In this document: positions 8,288 through 16,872 of the stretch, piece by piece
Layout: each line of letters begins with the position of its first letter
How positions within the stretch are numbered: the first letter of the stretch is position 1
Assembly (NCBI RefSeq): GCF_007991215.1
Contig: NZ_BJXX01000083.1
Span: 1 to 38,469 of the forward strand
Origin: Aneurinibacillus danicus
GTDB taxonomy: Bacteria; Bacillota; Bacilli; Aneurinibacillales; Aneurinibacillaceae
Direction: 5' to 3'
DNA length: 38,469 nt
Notes under the pieces: generated by a model
Seen by the model: the letters and a program-made list of their open reading frames with translations, nothing else
What the model was told of the DNA's origin: nothing
Databases searched by the model: none
Made by a program: the position numbers and the translations under genes

Positions 8288-9157
8288 ATGACTAAAAAAG
8301 GACTTGTGAAATTGGGCACAATTTTTCCCTTTTTACTGCTATTGCTCACTGGTTGTACAGAAAAGATTGAGGTTTTAGATCCTCAGGGACCGGTCGCTCG
8401 AAGCCAGTATAACTTAATTCTCTGGTCTTTTGCACTGGTAGCGATTGTATTGATCGTTGTATTTGTTGCATTTACTATTATTCTCATTCGTTACCGTGAG
8501 AGACCGGACAATATGGATTATGAGCCGCCGGAAACACAGGAAAACAGCAAACTGGAAATTATCTGGACCGTGATTCCGTTTTTAATCGTTGTTGCTCTTG
8601 CCATTCCGACCGTTCAGATTACGTACGGGTTGGAGAAAAAGCCTGAGCAAGAACCGATTAGAATTCAGGTAGTTGCTGCGGACTGGAAGTGGATTTTCAA
8701 GTATCCTGAGCAAGGAATCGAGACGGTGAACTATGTTCACATTCCGGCCGGACAACCGGTTGAGTTCCAGCTTGACGCAACGGAAAACATGAACTCCTTC
8801 TGGGTGCCGAAGCTGGGCGGACAGGAATACACGATGCCCGGACACACAGGATATCTTGTGCTGCAAGCGGACAAACCGGGCGAGTATGACGGAAAAAGCA
8901 ACAACTTTACGGGTGAAGGTTTTGCCCATATGAAGTTTAAAGTCATTGCGCAAGAACCTGAGGACTTCGATAAGTGGGCGAGAGAAACAAAAGCAACAGC
9001 ACCGAAGCTGACGGACGAGAAGTTCCAAGAAATCATTAAAAAAGGCGTACTGGAAGAACGTCTGACATTTTCCAGCACGCATGATGACTCTGTGATTCAA
9101 AGTGTGCATCAATATCGTAAAAAATCTGGCGAATCTAACGGCCATCAACAACATTAA
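8288..9157 (+). CDS. qoxA: Cytochrome aa3 quinol oxidase subunit II
   Basis: Membrane-anchored subunit of the terminal quinol oxidase. An N-terminal lipoprotein signal (LLLLLTGC, lipid-modified Cys at 23) is followed by two transmembrane helices near residues 43-68 and 93-112, then an extracellular cupredoxin domain. The CuA ligand set of cytochrome c oxidases is absent: where CxxxC-H-M is expected, the sequence reads FTGEGFAHM, and the lipobox Cys is the only cysteine. This identifies it as a quinol rather than a cytochrome c oxidase. ATG at 8288 follows GGGAGGT. It is the first gene of qoxABCD. The 289-aa length is normal. Confidence 0.9.
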   Translation: MTKKGLVKLGTIFPFLLLLLTGCTEKIEVLDPQGPVARSQYNLILWSFALVAIVLIVVFVAFTIILIRYRERPDNMDYEPPETQENSKLEIIWTVIPFLIVVALAIPTVQITYGLEKKPEQEPIRIQVVAADWKWIFKYPEQGIETVNYVHIPAGQPVEFQLDATENMNSFWVPKLGGQEYTMPGHTGYLVLQADKPGEYDGKSNNFTGEGFAHMKFKVIAQEPEDFDKWARETKATAPKLTDEKFQEIIKKGVLEERLTFSSTHDDSVIQSVHQYRKKSGESNGHQQH

Positions 9158-9191
9158 TAGAGTAACTTTGTGACGGAAGGAGGAAGGAAAA

Positions 9192-11117
9192 GTGCGTTTG
9201 GATGAATTTTTTGTAACAGGCGATCCAATGATTTATGCTGCGGACGTTTCGATTGTTTTAACGATTATTGCGATCGTAGCTGTACTAACGTACTTTAAAA
9301 AGTGGAAATGGCTCTGGACAGAGTGGCTGACTACCGTTGACCATAAGAAAATCGGTATCATGTACATTCTTGCTGCTCTTTTGATGATGTTCCGGGGTGG
9401 GGTAGACGGATTGCTAATGCGTATCCAGTTAGCTGCGCCGGACATGAAATTCCTGGAGTCTGAACACTATAACCAAATCTTTACCACACACGGTACGCTC
9501 ATGATTATCTTCATGGCGATGCCGTTTATCTTCGGTATGATTAACATCGCGATGCCGTTGCAAATCGGCGCACGCGATGTGGCGTACCCCTGGCTGAACG
9601 CCCTGAGCTTCTGGCTCTTCTTCGCGGGTGCGATGCTGTTTAACATTTCATTCGTTATCGGCGGGTCTCCGGATGCCGGCTGGACCAGCTACACGCCGCT
9701 GGCAAGTATTGAGCACAGCCCGGGCGTAGGTCAGAACTATTATCTCTGGGGCCTGCAGCTCTCCGGTATCGGCTCACTGGCGAGTGGTATCAACTTTATG
9801 GTTACCATTCTGAGAATGCGCGCACCGGGTATGACATTAATGAAAATGCCGATGTTCACCTGGTCCGTATTTATTACATCCATCATTATCGTGTACGCGT
9901 TCCCGATTCTGACAGTTGCTCTGGCGCTGTTGACTTTTGACCGTATGTTCGGAACCCACTTCTTTACGGTCGATGGTGGCGGGATGCCGATGATGTGGCT
10001 AAACCTGTTCTGGATGTGGGGACACCCTGAAGTATATATCGTTGTTCTTCCGGCATTCGGTATTTTCTCCGAGGTCGTAAGTACGTTCTCGCGTCGTCGT
10101 CTGTTTGGTCACCATGCGATGGTTATGTCCATGGCCGCTATCGCGGTTCTGAGCTTTATCGTATGGGTGCACCACTTCTTTACAATGGGTGCAGGACCGG
10201 CCGTTAACTCATTCTTCTCGATTTCGACGATGCTTATTGCTGTGCCTACGGGCGTTAAGATTTTTAACTGGTTGGCTACGATGTACAAAGGACGCATCCG
10301 ATTTACGGTTCCGATGCTGTGGACGCTTGCGTTTATCCCGAACTTCGTCATCGGTGGTGTAACAGGCGTTATGCTTGCGGCTGCTCCGGCTGACTATCAG
10401 TACCATAATAGCTATTTCCTCGTAGGGCACTTCCATTATGTGCTGATTGCGGGTGTCGTATTTGGTATGATAGCGGGTCTGTACTACTGGTGGCCGAAAT
10501 TCTTCGGCTTCAAGCTGAATGAGCGTCAAGGTAAGCATGGCTTCTGGTGGTTCATGATCGGGTTTAACCTTACGTTCTTCCCGCAGTACATTCTCGGCCT
10601 GATGGGTATGCCGCGCCGTATTTATATGTACACTAACGCGGATTGGAGCCTGCTGAACATGACGTCTACCATCGGTGCGGTTATGCAAGGTATCGGCTTC
10701 TTGATTATTTGCTACAACATCTACTGGAGCGTTCGTTACGCGCCCCGTACAAACGAAGCAGATCCGTGGGATGGCGGCCGTACACTGGAGTGGGCAATTC
10801 CTTCTCCGGTACCGTATTACAACTTCTCCCGCGTACCTGAGATTAAAGAATTAGATCCGGTATGGTATGCGAAGAAACGTGGTGAGAAGTTGATCGACGG
10901 TCCGCTTGAGAAGATTCATATGCCAAGCAACTCCGGAGTACCGTTCATCCTTGGTCAAATCTTCTTTGTCTTCGGTTTTGGCTTTGTCTTCGGATGGTTC
11001 TGGATGGTTATTCCGGCTTTCATCGCCATCTTGCTGTGCATGGCCTGGAGATCGTTCGATTATGATGATGGTTACTACGTGAATGTAGAAGAAATTAAAG
11101 AGATAGAGGGGGTATAA
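9192..11117 (+). CDS. qoxB: Cytochrome aa3 quinol oxidase subunit I
   Basis: Catalytic heme-copper subunit that reduces oxygen to water using menaquinol and pumps protons. The ligand residues are all present: His100 (low-spin heme), His278 and Tyr282 in GHPEVY (CuB and the cross-linked Tyr), His327/His328 (CuB), and His413 and His415 in VGHFHYVL (high-spin and low-spin hemes). The chain of 641 aa has about 14-15 hydrophobic helices, including the extra terminal helices of QoxB-type proteins. The start is GTG at 9192, with GGAGGAAGG upstream. It lies 34 nt after qoxA. Confidence 0.95.
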   Translation: MRLDEFFVTGDPMIYAADVSIVLTIIAIVAVLTYFKKWKWLWTEWLTTVDHKKIGIMYILAALLMMFRGGVDGLLMRIQLAAPDMKFLESEHYNQIFTTHGTLMIIFMAMPFIFGMINIAMPLQIGARDVAYPWLNALSFWLFFAGAMLFNISFVIGGSPDAGWTSYTPLASIEHSPGVGQNYYLWGLQLSGIGSLASGINFMVTILRMRAPGMTLMKMPMFTWSVFITSIIIVYAFPILTVALALLTFDRMFGTHFFTVDGGGMPMMWLNLFWMWGHPEVYIVVLPAFGIFSEVVSTFSRRRLFGHHAMVMSMAAIAVLSFIVWVHHFFTMGAGPAVNSFFSISTMLIAVPTGVKIFNWLATMYKGRIRFTVPMLWTLAFIPNFVIGGVTGVMLAAAPADYQYHNSYFLVGHFHYVLIAGVVFGMIAGLYYWWPKFFGFKLNERQGKHGFWWFMIGFNLTFFPQYILGLMGMPRRIYMYTNADWSLLNMTSTIGAVMQGIGFLIICYNIYWSVRYAPRTNEADPWDGGRTLEWAIPSPVPYYNFSRVPEIKELDPVWYAKKRGEKLIDGPLEKIHMPSNSGVPFILGQIFFVFGFGFVFGWFWMVIPAFIAILLCMAWRSFDYDDGYYVNVEEIKEIEGV

Positions 11118-11120
11118 CGA

Positions 11121-11735
11121 ATGGCAGCACACGTTGATCCAGGGTACAAGGGACCCCTCGAATATGCCACAGAAGAAGGCAGGATGAATATTCTGGGCTT
11201 CTGGATTTTCCTCGGAGCCGAATTCGTTCTCTTCTCGTGTCTGTTCGCCATGTACATCGTGCTGCAGGGTAGTACGGCAGGCGGACCGACGTCGCAGGAA
11301 CTGTTTGAGTTCAAGAGCATGTTGATCCAAACCCTTTTACTTTTGACCAGTAGTTTTACCTGCGGTCTGGCGATTCATGAGATGCGCCGCGAGAATAAAA
11401 AAGGATTGATTATTTGGTTAATCATTACGCTGCTTTTAGGTCTTGGCTTCCTGTATATGGAAATCGAAGAGTTCTTGCTCTATATCTACCATGAGGGAGC
11501 TACATGGGGTACAAGCGCATTCTTGTCTTCCTTCTTCGTGCTAGTAGGAACGCACGGTGCGCACGTAACGCTTGGTTCTCTGTGGATGATCAGCATTATT
11601 ATCCAGTTGGTGCAGCGCGGACTGACACCGAGAACGACACGCAAGGCGTTCATCATTGGTCTGTACTGGCACTTCCTGGATGTTATGTGGATTTTCATCT
11701 TTACAATTGTTTATCTGACCGGAATGGTGGTGTAA
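11121..11735 (+). CDS. qoxC: Cytochrome aa3 quinol oxidase subunit III
   Basis: Integral membrane subunit III of the quinol oxidase, 204 aa with about five transmembrane helices. Typical features are LGFWIFLGAEFVLFSCLFA near the N-terminus, the conserved Glu-containing helices, GTHGAHVTLGSLW and a C-terminal YWHFLDVMWIFIF. It starts 3 nt after the qoxB stop, so translation is probably coupled. Subunit III lacks metal centres and supports stable proton pumping. Confidence 0.93.
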   Translation: MAAHVDPGYKGPLEYATEEGRMNILGFWIFLGAEFVLFSCLFAMYIVLQGSTAGGPTSQELFEFKSMLIQTLLLLTSSFTCGLAIHEMRRENKKGLIIWLIITLLLGLGFLYMEIEEFLLYIYHEGATWGTSAFLSSFFVLVGTHGAHVTLGSLWMISIIIQLVQRGLTPRTTRKAFIIGLYWHFLDVMWIFIFTIVYLTGMVV

Positions 11736-11738
11736 TCG

Positions 11739-12077
11739 ATGGCTTCACATAATAATGAACAATATGTAGAAGAGCATGATCACCACGGTTTTCCGTGGGG
11801 GCACGTCATTGGATTTATCCTCTCCCTGGTGCTGACGGGCGCGGCGCTATGGTTTGTATTCAATTCCGGATTGTCCACAAGCGTTGCGATTGGGATCAGT
11901 ATTGTCCTGGCTATTCTGCAGGTGTTTGTACAGCTGTATATGTTCATGCATATCCGTGAAAGCAAATCGGCACCGTTCCAATCGGGCGCCATTTACTTCG
12001 GGATATTCATCGCGCTTACGGTTGTGCTGGGGTCCATCTTCGTTATGTGGTACGTGTTAGTGAGCCACATGTATTGA
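11739..12077 (+). CDS. qoxD: Cytochrome aa3 quinol oxidase subunit IV
   Basis: Small membrane subunit of the oxidase, 112 aa with three predicted helices. The cytosolic N-terminus is His/Asp/Glu-rich (EEHDHHGFPWGHVIGF) and the family motif VFVQLYMFMHIRE is present. It starts 3 nt after qoxC and closes the operon. It matches the cytochrome o/aa3 subunit IV family. Confidence 0.92.
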   Translation: MASHNNEQYVEEHDHHGFPWGHVIGFILSLVLTGAALWFVFNSGLSTSVAIGISIVLAILQVFVQLYMFMHIRESKSAPFQSGAIYFGIFIALTVVLGSIFVMWYVLVSHMY

Positions 12078-12082
12078 AAAAG

Positions 12083-12122
12083 AGAGAGCGGGTTGCCTTT
12101 ATGCGGCGCCCGCTTTCCTTTT
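12083..12122 (+). terminator. Terminator of qoxABCD
   Basis: AGCGGG (12087-12092) pairs with CCCGCT (12109-12114), with weaker purine/pyrimidine pairing outside, followed by a T-rich end. Confidence 0.75.
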
Positions 12123-12194
12123 ACAAAAGGTGAATTTGACTTATGATAAATAGGAGGGCAGGCAAACATAGTACTGAAATGGAGTGATGACGAT

Positions 12195-13172
12195 ATGGAT
12201 AAGAATACAATCGAAAAGCGGCAAGAGCTTGCAACGTTCGCAGGCGGGTGCTTCTGGTGTATGGTTACTCCGTTTGAAGAGATGCCGGGTATTGTAAGCA
12301 TCGTTTCCGGCTATACAGGCGGCCACAAGGAAAATCCGACGTATGAAGAAGTATGCTCGGAGACGACGGGTCATTACGAAGCGGTACAGATTACGTTTGA
12401 ACCGGATATATTTCCATATGAGAAGCTGCTCGACATTTACTGGCGCCAGATCGACCCGACCGATCCGGGAGGGCAGTTCTACGACCGAGGACAGTCGTAT
12501 CAGACTGCGATTTTCTATCACAGCGAAGAACAGAAGCGGCAAGCGGAAGCGTCTAAACAAGCGCTAGAGGAGAGCGGACGTTTTAACAAACCGATTGTTA
12601 CAAAAATTCTGCCCGCTACTGCGTTCTATCCGGCGGAAGAATATCATCAGAACTACCACAAGAAAAATCCGCTCCATTACAAAATGTACCGTAAGGGCTC
12701 CGGACGCGAAGCATTTATTGAAGAAAACTGGGGCAAGAAGCGGGATAAAGAATTACTGAAGCAAAAGCTAACTCCGATGCAATATGAAGTAACGCAAAAT
12801 AACGGTACAGAGCCTCCCTTCCGCAATGAGTATTGGGATAACAAACGAGAAGGAATTTATGTGGATATTGTTTCTGGCGAACCATTGTTCAGTTCGCTTG
12901 ACAAGTTTGATTCCGGTTGCGGCTGGCCAAGCTTTACAAAGCCGCTGAACGAAGAGAGCATTGAAGAACGGCCTGACTACAGCCATTTTATGATTCGCAC
13001 CGAAGTGCGGAGCAAAGAGGCTGACTCGCATCTGGGCCATGTATTCGACGATGGTCCGGCTCCGACCGGATTACGTTATTGTATTAACTCCGCCGCACTG
13101 CGCTTTATTCCGAAAGAAGATCTCGAAAAAGAAGGCTATGGGCAATATTTGAAGTTATTTGTAACAGAATAG
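12195..13172 (+). CDS. msrAB: Fused peptide methionine sulfoxide reductase MsrA/MsrB
   Basis: Repairs oxidised methionine in proteins: the MsrA half reduces the S-epimer and the MsrB half the R-epimer. MsrA spans about residues 10-165, with catalytic Cys19 in GGCFW and a nearby Cys22. MsrB spans about 195-310, with SGCGWPSF (Cys242) and the catalytic [11 protein letters not shown] (Cys296). The two CxxC zinc motifs of many MsrB enzymes are absent. The 325-aa length fits two complete domains, and no frameshift is seen. ATG at 12195 follows GGAGTGATG. Its place after a respiratory oxidase operon may reflect oxidative stress, but it has its own upstream gap. Confidence 0.95.
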   Translation: MDKNTIEKRQELATFAGGCFWCMVTPFEEMPGIVSIVSGYTGGHKENPTYEEVCSETTGHYEAVQITFEPDIFPYEKLLDIYWRQIDPTDPGGQFYDRGQSYQTAIFYHSEEQKRQAEASKQALEESGRFNKPIVTKILPATAFYPAEEYHQNYHKKNPLHYKMYRKGSGREAFIEENWGKKRDKELLKQKLTPMQYEVTQNNGTEPPFRNEYWDNKREGIYVDIVSGEPLFSSLDKFDSGCGWPSFTKPLNEESIEERPDYSHFMIRTEVRSKEADSHLGHVFDDGPAPTGLRYCINSAALRFIPKEDLEKEGYGQYLKLFVTE

Positions 13173-13196
13173 CGAATGGAGCTAAGGGGATTCATT

Positions 13197-13823
13197 ATGA
13201 AAATAGCAAAAGGTTTATTATATGGCGTACTTGCATGCAGTCTGTTTGGAATTATCGGATGTGCAGAGCAGCCACAGCAATCGGGACAGCCGAAGCAGGA
13301 ACAAAACCAGCAAGCTCCAAAGGAAGAAAAACTAACATTCTCTGATCCGCGACTGCAACGGATTTCTGAGAAATTCGATACGAAATATACGCAACAAGAG
13401 CTGCCACAGGAGAATTTAGTTAAGTACGACTTGATGGAGTTAACATTCGAATATAAGAATGGTACGGTTTATAAAGCGGATGAAAGTGGGTACTTCAGTC
13501 TGAACAGTTACCAGGTCAAAAAAGAGAACGAGCTTTACGATTGGCAAAAAGATGATATAGTGACACTGTTTGTTTTAAACGGAGGCGATGGTCAACCCCC
13601 GTACGCACTTGAGCAAATTAAGGAAGCGAAAGCAAGGACAAAAGATAAAGACGTGCTTGAGGTTCTTACGGAATTGGAAAAAGGGTTAAAGGAAATGCCA
13701 AACGATATTGTTCTCGGGAAAACTTCAGAGGAAGACAGGAAGAAGTACCCCGTAATTCAAAAGTATAAAGAAGTAGAATTGGCTATGCAGAAAGAGAACT
13801 ATGAGGAGAACAAAAAGAAGTAA
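13197..13823 (+). CDS. Unknown lipoprotein
   Basis: A 208-aa protein of unknown function. A short positive N-terminus and hydrophobic stretch end in the lipobox FGIIGC (Cys22), followed by a Gln/Pro-rich linker, so it is predicted to be anchored outside the membrane. The mature part is hydrophilic, Lys/Glu-rich and probably mixed alpha/beta. I recognise no family. ATG at 13197 is chosen because AAGGGG precedes it and the signal peptide starts there; an upstream ATG at 13176 would add seven unsuitable residues. It lies 24 nt after msrAB and may share its transcript. A strong terminator follows. Confidence 0.8.
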   Translation: MKIAKGLLYGVLACSLFGIIGCAEQPQQSGQPKQEQNQQAPKEEKLTFSDPRLQRISEKFDTKYTQQELPQENLVKYDLMELTFEYKNGTVYKADESGYFSLNSYQVKKENELYDWQKDDIVTLFVLNGGDGQPPYALEQIKEAKARTKDKDVLEVLTELEKGLKEMPNDIVLGKTSEEDRKKYPVIQKYKEVELAMQKENYEENKKK

Positions 13824-13845
13824 AGAATGACATAATAAATGGATC

Positions 13846-13890
13846 CGGCGCCAGTCTGTTTGGAAGAAAAACAGGCCGGCGCCTTTTTTA
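13846..13890 (+). terminator. Terminator after the msrAB-lipoprotein genes
   Basis: GGCGCC and CTGTTT arms at 13848-13861 pair with AACAG and GGCGCC at 13870-13883, followed by TTTTTT. Confidence 0.88.
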
Positions 13891-13906
13891 CAAAGAAATA
13901 CATTTC

Positions 13907-13934
13907 TTTAACAGTCTATTCATTCTGCTATAAC
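13907..13934 (+). promoter_or_regulatory. Probable promoter of the glpP-ugp operon
   Basis: An extended -10 box TGCTATAAC (TATAAC at 13929-13934), with TTTAAC about 16 nt upstream as a weak -35. The predicted start is near 13941. Confidence 0.45.
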
Positions 13935-13970
13935 AATACAGTTGTATGATTTAAGTAACAAGTAAATACG

Positions 13971-14071
13971 CCAGGGTTGGAGTCCAGGGAGAAACCTCAA
14001 ATAGAACTTACAAGAAGAGCCGCATAAGGACAAGCGCGGCCTGCGTGCTGTAATTCTATTTAAGGTTTTTT
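13971..14071 (+). promoter_or_regulatory. Transcription attenuator leader, probable GlpP target
   Basis: A terminator stem pairs AAACCTCAAATAGAA (13992-14006) with TTCTATTTAAGGTTT (about 14053-14067), with an inner GCCGC/GCGGC stem, followed by a run of T. Just upstream, CCAGGG occurs twice (13971-13976 and 13984-13989), and GGTT at 13975-13978 can pair with AACC at 13993-13996, which would break the terminator's 5' arm. This is the architecture of an antitermination leader. The first gene behind it encodes GlpP, so autoregulated antitermination by glycerol-3-phosphate is inferred. Confidence 0.65.
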
Positions 14072-14091
14072 TATTTGAAAGGAGGCAAGTC

Positions 14092-14697
14092 GTGAATCGC
14101 GCCGATTTTTATGCAGGACTTGCAAGCAGTAGAAAGATTGCGTCAGTCAAAGAGGAGAAGTTACTGGAGAAAGCGTTAAAAGCCGATGTGGGTGCTGTCG
14201 TTCTATCGGTTGGAAATGTTGGTAGCATTGCACGGTACGTACAGCTTTATAAAGCGCATGGTATTCCGGTGCTTATCCATCCGGAACGCATCGGTGGCAT
14301 GAGCCAGGATAAAGAAGGCATCGCGTTTTTGGCCCGATGCGTAAAACCGGACGGTATCATCACTACCCGCAACCATTTGGTGAAGCAGGCGAAAAAGCAT
14401 GGGTTGATCACCGTCCAGCGTTTCTTTCTTGTCGATAGTGACGCCGTTAAATCCACCCTTTTTTCCGTCCAGGAGACGGAACCGGATGCGGTAGAGATTA
14501 TGCCTGCGCTTCTTCCTGAATTTATCACCGAATTTCGCAAACAAATCGCTGTACCGATTATTGCCGGAGGACTGATTTCGAATCGGGAGCAGGTAATGAA
14601 AGCGTTGTGCTACGGAGCGATTGCCGTGTCGATGGGAAGCCACCATTTATGGAAGGAGAGAGTAGCCGGTGAACCATATCCGCTGTCGGTTGTTTGA
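14092..14697 (+). CDS. glpP: Glycerol-3-phosphate-responsive antiterminator GlpP
   Basis: RNA-binding antiterminator of about 201 aa. In Bacillus, GlpP with glycerol-3-phosphate lets RNA polymerase read through leader terminators of glp genes. The sequence has the TIM-barrel-like GlpP pattern: IPVLIHPERIGGMSQDKEGI, PDGIITTRNHLVKQAKKHGL, VQRFFLVDSDAV, PDAVEIMPALLPEF, VPIIAGGLISNREQVMKAL and AIAVSMGSHHLW. GTG at 14092 follows AAAGGAGG. It heads an apparent operon with ugpCAEB and ugpQ, unusual company compared with glpFK/glpD, and follows a leader terminator it could control. Confidence 0.88.
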   Translation: MNRADFYAGLASSRKIASVKEEKLLEKALKADVGAVVLSVGNVGSIARYVQLYKAHGIPVLIHPERIGGMSQDKEGIAFLARCVKPDGIITTRNHLVKQAKKHGLITVQRFFLVDSDAVKSTLFSVQETEPDAVEIMPALLPEFITEFRKQIAVPIIAGGLISNREQVMKALCYGAIAVSMGSHHLWKERVAGEPYPLSVV

Positions 14698-14839
14698 TTT
14701 GGATGGGACGCTGCTTGATAGCCGGGATTCGGTTGTAGATGCCGTACATACGACAGCAGAAGAACTTGTTTTCTCTGGTCAAAGAGGAACCGGAGACGAT
14801 ATGAAAGGAGTCAAGACGACATGGCCCAGGTCATATTGA
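14669..14839 (+). pseudogene. HAD-superfamily hydrolase remnant
   Basis: A GTG at 14669 with GGAAGGAGAG 8 nt upstream opens a 56-codon frame, overlapping the end of glpP, that encodes RLFDLDGTLLDSRDSVVDAV. This is the complete HAD motif I (DxDGT) and the start of the cap region. Shortly afterwards the frame becomes unlike HAD proteins and stops inside ugpC at 14839. In another frame the bases just before 14804 encode LVKEEPETI and stop, a plausible authentic C-terminus directly before the ugpC ribosome site. The simplest reading is an internal deletion that removed most of a phosphatase gene from the operon. Too short to be active as a phosphatase. Confidence 0.65.
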
Positions 14840-15888
14840 AGCAAGTTACGAAAGCATATGAGAGCCAAACCGTCATCGAGAATCTGGATTTAACGATACC
14901 GGACGGATCGTTTACCGTGCTGGTCGGACCCTCCGGTTGCGGCAAATCGACTACACTTCGCATGATTGCAGGACTCGAAGAAATAACAGGAGGCGAGCTG
15001 TGGATCGGAGATGAACAAGTCAATCACGTACCGCCCGGAAAACGCGATATCGCGATGGTATTCCAGAATTATGCGCTGTATCCGACGATGAGCGTATTCG
15101 ATAACATCGGATTCGGCCTGCGGAACCGCGGTATTTCCCGTGCCGAAACGAAGCGGCAGGTAGAAGAGATTGCGGAAGTAGTCGGACTGACTGATTATCT
15201 GCACCGTAAGCCTTCCCAGCTATCCGGCGGTCAGCGGCAGCGGGTGGCGCTGGCGCGTGCCATGGTGAAGAAGCCGAAAGTATTCCTCATGGATGAGCCG
15301 CTATCCAATCTGGACGCCAAGCTGCGCAATCAGATGCGGGTAGAACTGACGGCTTTACATAAACAGATGGGCACGACGTTTATCTATGTGACGCACGATC
15401 AGGTAGAAGCGATGACGATGGGAGATCAGATTGTCGTTATGAATAACGGTAAGATTCAGCAGGTTGCTTCTCCCATTGATTTATATTCGATGCCAAAAAA
15501 TCTGTTTGTTGCCCAGTTCATTGGCTCTCCGGCGATGAACATTATCGCTGCACGCAATCAACCGTCCTGTGTTATCGGGTTCCGTCCCGAGAAAGCGAAC
15601 ATTCATGTGCAAAAGGACGCAGGTCCTCCTGCTGATGCCGGGCTTACGCTTAACGGAACGCTCGTATCCCGCGAAATTCTCGGTTCGGAATTGCTGTATT
15701 ACGTACAGATAGACGATGAGCGTGTCATTGTCAAAGGCAATACGGAAAGCATTATCGAAATTGGCACGAATGTCCGGGTGTTCGTAGACGTCAAGCAGTT
15801 GTATTTCTTCGATAAAGCGACGGGTGCGAGGATTACCGGAGAAAAAATCCGCGGTGTCGCAAGTGCCGTAGTGGGGGGAATCGCATAG
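14821..15888 (+). CDS. ugpC: Glycerol-3-phosphate-type ABC importer ATPase
   Basis: ATPase of a CUT1-family ABC importer (MalK/UgpC/MsmX type), 355 aa. Walker A is GPSGCGKST (36-44), the Q-loop lies in VFQNYALYP, the signature LSGGQ is at 134-138, Walker B VFLMDE at 154-159, and the switch His is in YVTHDQVEAMT. A TOBE-like C-terminal domain follows. The start is ATG at 14821 with AAAGGAG 10 nt upstream. It is followed without gap by ugpA. Glycerol-3-phosphate or glycerophosphodiester is inferred as substrate from glpP and ugpQ on either side; the ATPase alone would not distinguish a sugar importer. Confidence 0.88.
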   Translation: MAQVILKQVTKAYESQTVIENLDLTIPDGSFTVLVGPSGCGKSTTLRMIAGLEEITGGELWIGDEQVNHVPPGKRDIAMVFQNYALYPTMSVFDNIGFGLRNRGISRAETKRQVEEIAEVVGLTDYLHRKPSQLSGGQRQRVALARAMVKKPKVFLMDEPLSNLDAKLRNQMRVELTALHKQMGTTFIYVTHDQVEAMTMGDQIVVMNNGKIQQVASPIDLYSMPKNLFVAQFIGSPAMNIIAARNQPSCVIGFRPEKANIHVQKDAGPPADAGLTLNGTLVSREILGSELLYYVQIDDERVIVKGNTESIIEIGTNVRVFVDVKQLYFFDKATGARITGEKIRGVASAVVGGIA

Positions 15889-16848
15889 ATGCGAAACGAA
15901 GCGGTAGCGAAGTCGGAAGCGGAAATTTTCGAGCCGATGCATACGCAGGTGGAACCCCGGCCGTATTCACTGGTGGAACGCTGGGAGAAGCTTCGCCCTT
16001 ATGCGTATGTAGCGCCTGCACTTCTGTTTTTTATCGTATTTTTTTTCTATCCGATCGGATACGTAATTTATCTTAGCTTTCATGATTGGTCACTTTTGAA
16101 TCCGGAAGAAAAAGAGTGGGTCGGGTTTGCCAATTTCACCGATCTGTTTCAGGAACAAGATTTCCATCAGGTGATAGTAAACACGACTGTCTTTACGGTA
16201 CTGACGGTAGCGCTGGGCATCGGACTTGCATTCCTCCTGGCACTGTGGCTGAACCGGAAAGCAAAAATCTACGGCATAATCCAGGGGACGATTTTCAGCC
16301 CGCATATTATCTCGCTCGTATCCGTGTCTATGCTGTGGATGTGGATGATGGACCCGCAGTACGGATTGCTGAATGCGGGACTAGAAGCGATAGGCTTGCC
16401 CGCATATGAGTGGCTTAGCGATACGAAAAGCGCGCTCTTGTCCCTTGTGCTGGTCAGCGTATGGAAAGTAGTCGGCTATAACACGATTGTATTTATCGCC
16501 GGTTTGCAGAGCATTCCGCGCGATATTTATGAGGCGGCAGAGCTGGATCGCTCCCCCCGTCTTAAGACGTTATACAGAATTACAGTTCCCATGCTGTCAC
16601 CCACGATTTTCTTTTTATTGGTCATCAACACGATTTCTTCTTTTCAAGTGTTCGATACGATTGCCATTATGACGCAGGGAGGGCCGGTGAACAGCACCAA
16701 CATGCTCGTCTACTATATCTATGAACAGGGGATGGATTTCTTCAACGGAGGGCTTGCTTCCGCCGCTTCCGTTCTCCTGCTGGCACTGGTCGGTCTGCTG
16801 ACGCTCACTCACTTTGCGTTCATGTCCCGGCGGGTGCATTACCGTTAA
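15889..16848 (+). CDS. ugpA: ABC importer permease, UgpA-like
   Basis: Inner membrane permease of a CUT1 importer, 319 aa with six predicted helices, the first near residues 41-65. The cytoplasmic EAA loop that docks on the ATPase reads EAAELDRSPRLKTLYRITVP. ATG at 15889 follows the ugpC stop codon directly (TAGATG), so the two are translationally coupled. With UgpE it forms the heterodimeric channel. Substrate assignment rests on operon context. Confidence 0.88.
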   Translation: MRNEAVAKSEAEIFEPMHTQVEPRPYSLVERWEKLRPYAYVAPALLFFIVFFFYPIGYVIYLSFHDWSLLNPEEKEWVGFANFTDLFQEQDFHQVIVNTTVFTVLTVALGIGLAFLLALWLNRKAKIYGIIQGTIFSPHIISLVSVSMLWMWMMDPQYGLLNAGLEAIGLPAYEWLSDTKSALLSLVLVSVWKVVGYNTIVFIAGLQSIPRDIYEAAELDRSPRLKTLYRITVPMLSPTIFFLLVINTISSFQVFDTIAIMTQGGPVNSTNMLVYYIYEQGMDFFNGGLASAASVLLLALVGLLTLTHFAFMSRRVHYR

Positions 16849-16872
16849 TGCCGGAAGAAAGGAGAAGCTACG

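Noticed and set aside
8288-9157. Cytochrome c oxidase subunit II (ctaC)
   Set aside because: The CuA cysteines and ligand pattern are missing, so the quinol oxidase assignment is better.
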